This document shows, piece by piece, positions 62,337 through 64,000 of a stretch of DNA of 64,000 nt. The notes under the pieces were generated by a model. That model was not told where the DNA came from and searched no databases. It saw only the letters and a list, made by a program, of their open reading frames with translations. The DNA comes from Adineta steineri (lineage: Eukaryota; Rotifera; Eurotatoria; Adinetida; Adinetidae): NCBI GenBank assembly GCA_905250115.1, contig CAJNOI010000098.1, positions 70,688 through 134,687 of the forward strand, given 5' to 3'. The position numbers were made by a program, and so were the translations under genes. Within the stretch, counting starts at the first letter, position 1, and each line of letters starts with the position of its first letter.

Positions 62337-64000
62337 ATGCGACTGATAATAATCTTGTCTTTGAATACTTTTTTTTCTTGTTTAAAAAGTTCGTTCATTT
62401 AAATTTTTAATTTAACTTTCTCACGAAATGAAATATCTATAGGTCAAATGATAGAAGCACCAAACTATTCATGTATTAACAACAGTAGTGGCAATGTTAC
62501 ATTTGCATTGTCTTGGTCATCTCATTCGGCATGGAATCCAACATTGAACTGTACTTTACAACAATGTCTTATAATTTTTAATAATAACAGTAGCTGTCGT
62601 TCATCATCAACACCATGTTTTGACTATCGTACATATACTGATGATAGATATTGTGCGCCAGGTATTATGTGTTCATTACTAGAGCCATGCAATAATGTTA
62701 CATATGCATGTACATCGAAATCTTCCGTTTGTGCGATTAACACGTGTTGTTCACCACGATCAGTATGTTTGCCATTATCATGGACAGATCTCTGTAAATC
62801 AGGTAATAATACACTCTAATCAAATTTCTTATTACTCTAGACTCAATCAGAATGATGAGGATGAATATGAATCGAAATTTTGCATATAACGAGAGAATGA
62901 TAAATCAGTTCGTTATAGTAAATATCAGTTATTCTTAAAATAATCTATTTTGTAACAGTTTAAGATAATACTGTACTTACTTTTTTACAGAAAAGAGCGT
63001 GTCGATGTAGTTCATGCTAGAGAAACAATTAGGTTCTCATGCAGTTTTATGAACAGGAATAGTTTACATATGGCAATAGTAGGATTTGCCAAAACTTTGA
63101 TTGATATGCTTTGATTTTTTTAAACCTATTTAAATACCTTTTTATATAAGATAGTTGACTTTTAGATGCTTAAATTTATGATTTCGAAATGTATAATTGT
63201 ATTCAACCTAAGAATAAGAGATAGAAATAGTACTCTCAAATTCATTCACATTATCTATGTTTGATTTCAGTACAAACAATATTTCAGCTATCTTGTTAAA
63301 ATATCGGAATATTCTTTGTTTTAATTTCAAAACAAATTCACGAGTAACATTTCTTGTACAATTTATGTATTCTGAGAATCTATATCTATCATAGTTACGA
63401 ATCGTACTCGTTACACTGCTTGCCGATCTGGCAATTATGACGTTGTATCAACCTGGTGTAGTGATGATATTCCCAATCCATCTGCGATTGTTGTTATTCC
63501 AGCACCATTTACAGTAATTAGTCCTGCTCGTAGTGAGCCAGAATTTGCTCGTCTTGATATTTATGGAATATTTCAAGTGCATGTTGAAGCTAAATTTCCA
63601 CCGCTTCATCCATTTACAATCTATATTTTCAACGATGGTATTTTAACTGATATGGGAATATCAAATCAAAGAAATAAAACTGACTGGATTTTTCCATCAA
63701 ATTCAATTTTGTTCATTCATATTAGGGGACGTATTAATACTACTTTACCTATCAGTATTTGTAATAGTAATTCATCGAATTGTACAAAACCATTCAATCA
63801 AACTAAAGGTTCATTAACAGTTGCCAATACTCTTCTTGGAAAAATTATGTTATATGACGGTAAGTATTAATAAACTTCCTTAATTTTTAAAACTTAATAT
63901 ATTCAATAAAATGTCTTTTTGTTAGGCATTACTTTTATTGCTGTTAAAACAGGTGCATTTATGACCGCTGATACATGGTGTGGTGGTCAGGTACCAGTGA
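62337..64000 (+). CDS. Cys-rich secreted or surface protein, 3' end off the window
   Basis: Exons 62337-62388, 62443-62802, 63395-63859 and 63926->64000 join in phase. Exon 1 codes for a signal peptide (MRLIIILSLNTFFSCLK). Exon 2 is Cys- and Asn-rich with many N-glycosylation sites (NNSSGNVT, NNNSSC) and a dense Cys pattern (CAINTCCSPRSVC) of the kind seen in extracellular disulphide-rich modules. Exon 3 is a beta-rich, glycosylated domain (FQVHVEAKFPPLHPFTIYIFNDG). The frame is open to the window end with another Cys-containing segment (TWCGGQVP). Family not recognised; it could be a receptor ectodomain. Confidence 0.65.

Noticed and set aside
1..64000. CRISPR arrays, rRNA or tRNA genes
   Set aside because: No spaced identical short repeats, rRNA blocks or cloverleaf-like sequences with A/B boxes were noticed; a tRNA scan was not possible by eye.

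Overview
This window looks like nuclear DNA of a small invertebrate, most likely a bdelloid rotifer. It is strongly AT-rich. Genes are split by many introns of about 45-70 bp with GT...AG ends, and animal families are present (troponin I, plexin, TRPM channel, BTBD-type BTB-BACK-PHR protein). Several gene types also fit bdelloids: an intronless R-S-E ADP-ribosyltransferase, bacterial-style ligand-gated channels and a DPP5-like peptidase. The species call is inference; the exon models come from reading frames, splice sites and codon phase by eye.

Layout, left to right. 1-4924 (+): 3' part of a TRPM-like cation channel with a MITE in one intron. 6440-8200 (-): decayed Q/N-rich gene. 9257-9509 (+): TATA-driven gene for a small secreted peptide precursor, followed by about 30 copies of a ~92-bp tandem repeat (9530-12260). 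14419-16898 (-): second decayed gene. 18020-20453 (-): ADP-ribosylglycohydrolase with disordered flanks. 20530-24030: long non-coding stretch. 24032-25563 (+): UBASH3-type histidine phosphatase. 29088-32486 (+): two tandem Cys-less pentameric ligand-gated channels. 32668-33750 (-): troponin I. 35890-38322 (-): BTB-BACK-PHR protein. 40264-48789 (+): plexin with MITE-loaded introns. 49949-50482 (-): small unknown protein. 50894-51325 (+): Gly/Phe-rich small protein. 51636-52581: dead Tc1 element. 53449-54175 (-): RING-YEATS fusion. 54295-55306 and 55327-55933 (-): two tightly spaced genes for N-myristoylation-type small proteins, the second an SVIP homologue. 56457-57512 (+): ADP-ribosyltransferase. 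57807-60289 (-): membrane-anchored DPP5-like S9 peptidase. 62337->64000 (+): 5' part of a Cys-rich secreted or surface protein.

The most striking observations are the RING-YEATS protein (histone-acylation reader joined to a ubiquitin-ligase module), the tandem prokaryote-style channels without Cys-loop cysteines or signal peptides, the regular 92-bp array beside a secreted-peptide gene, and at least eight short hAT-type MITEs with exact 8-bp target-site duplications (three in plexin introns). An ADP-ribose writer and an ADP-ribose eraser gene lie in the same window. Two genes are decayed in place with introns still present, which fits loss of one copy in a degenerate-tetraploid genome, but that is inference.
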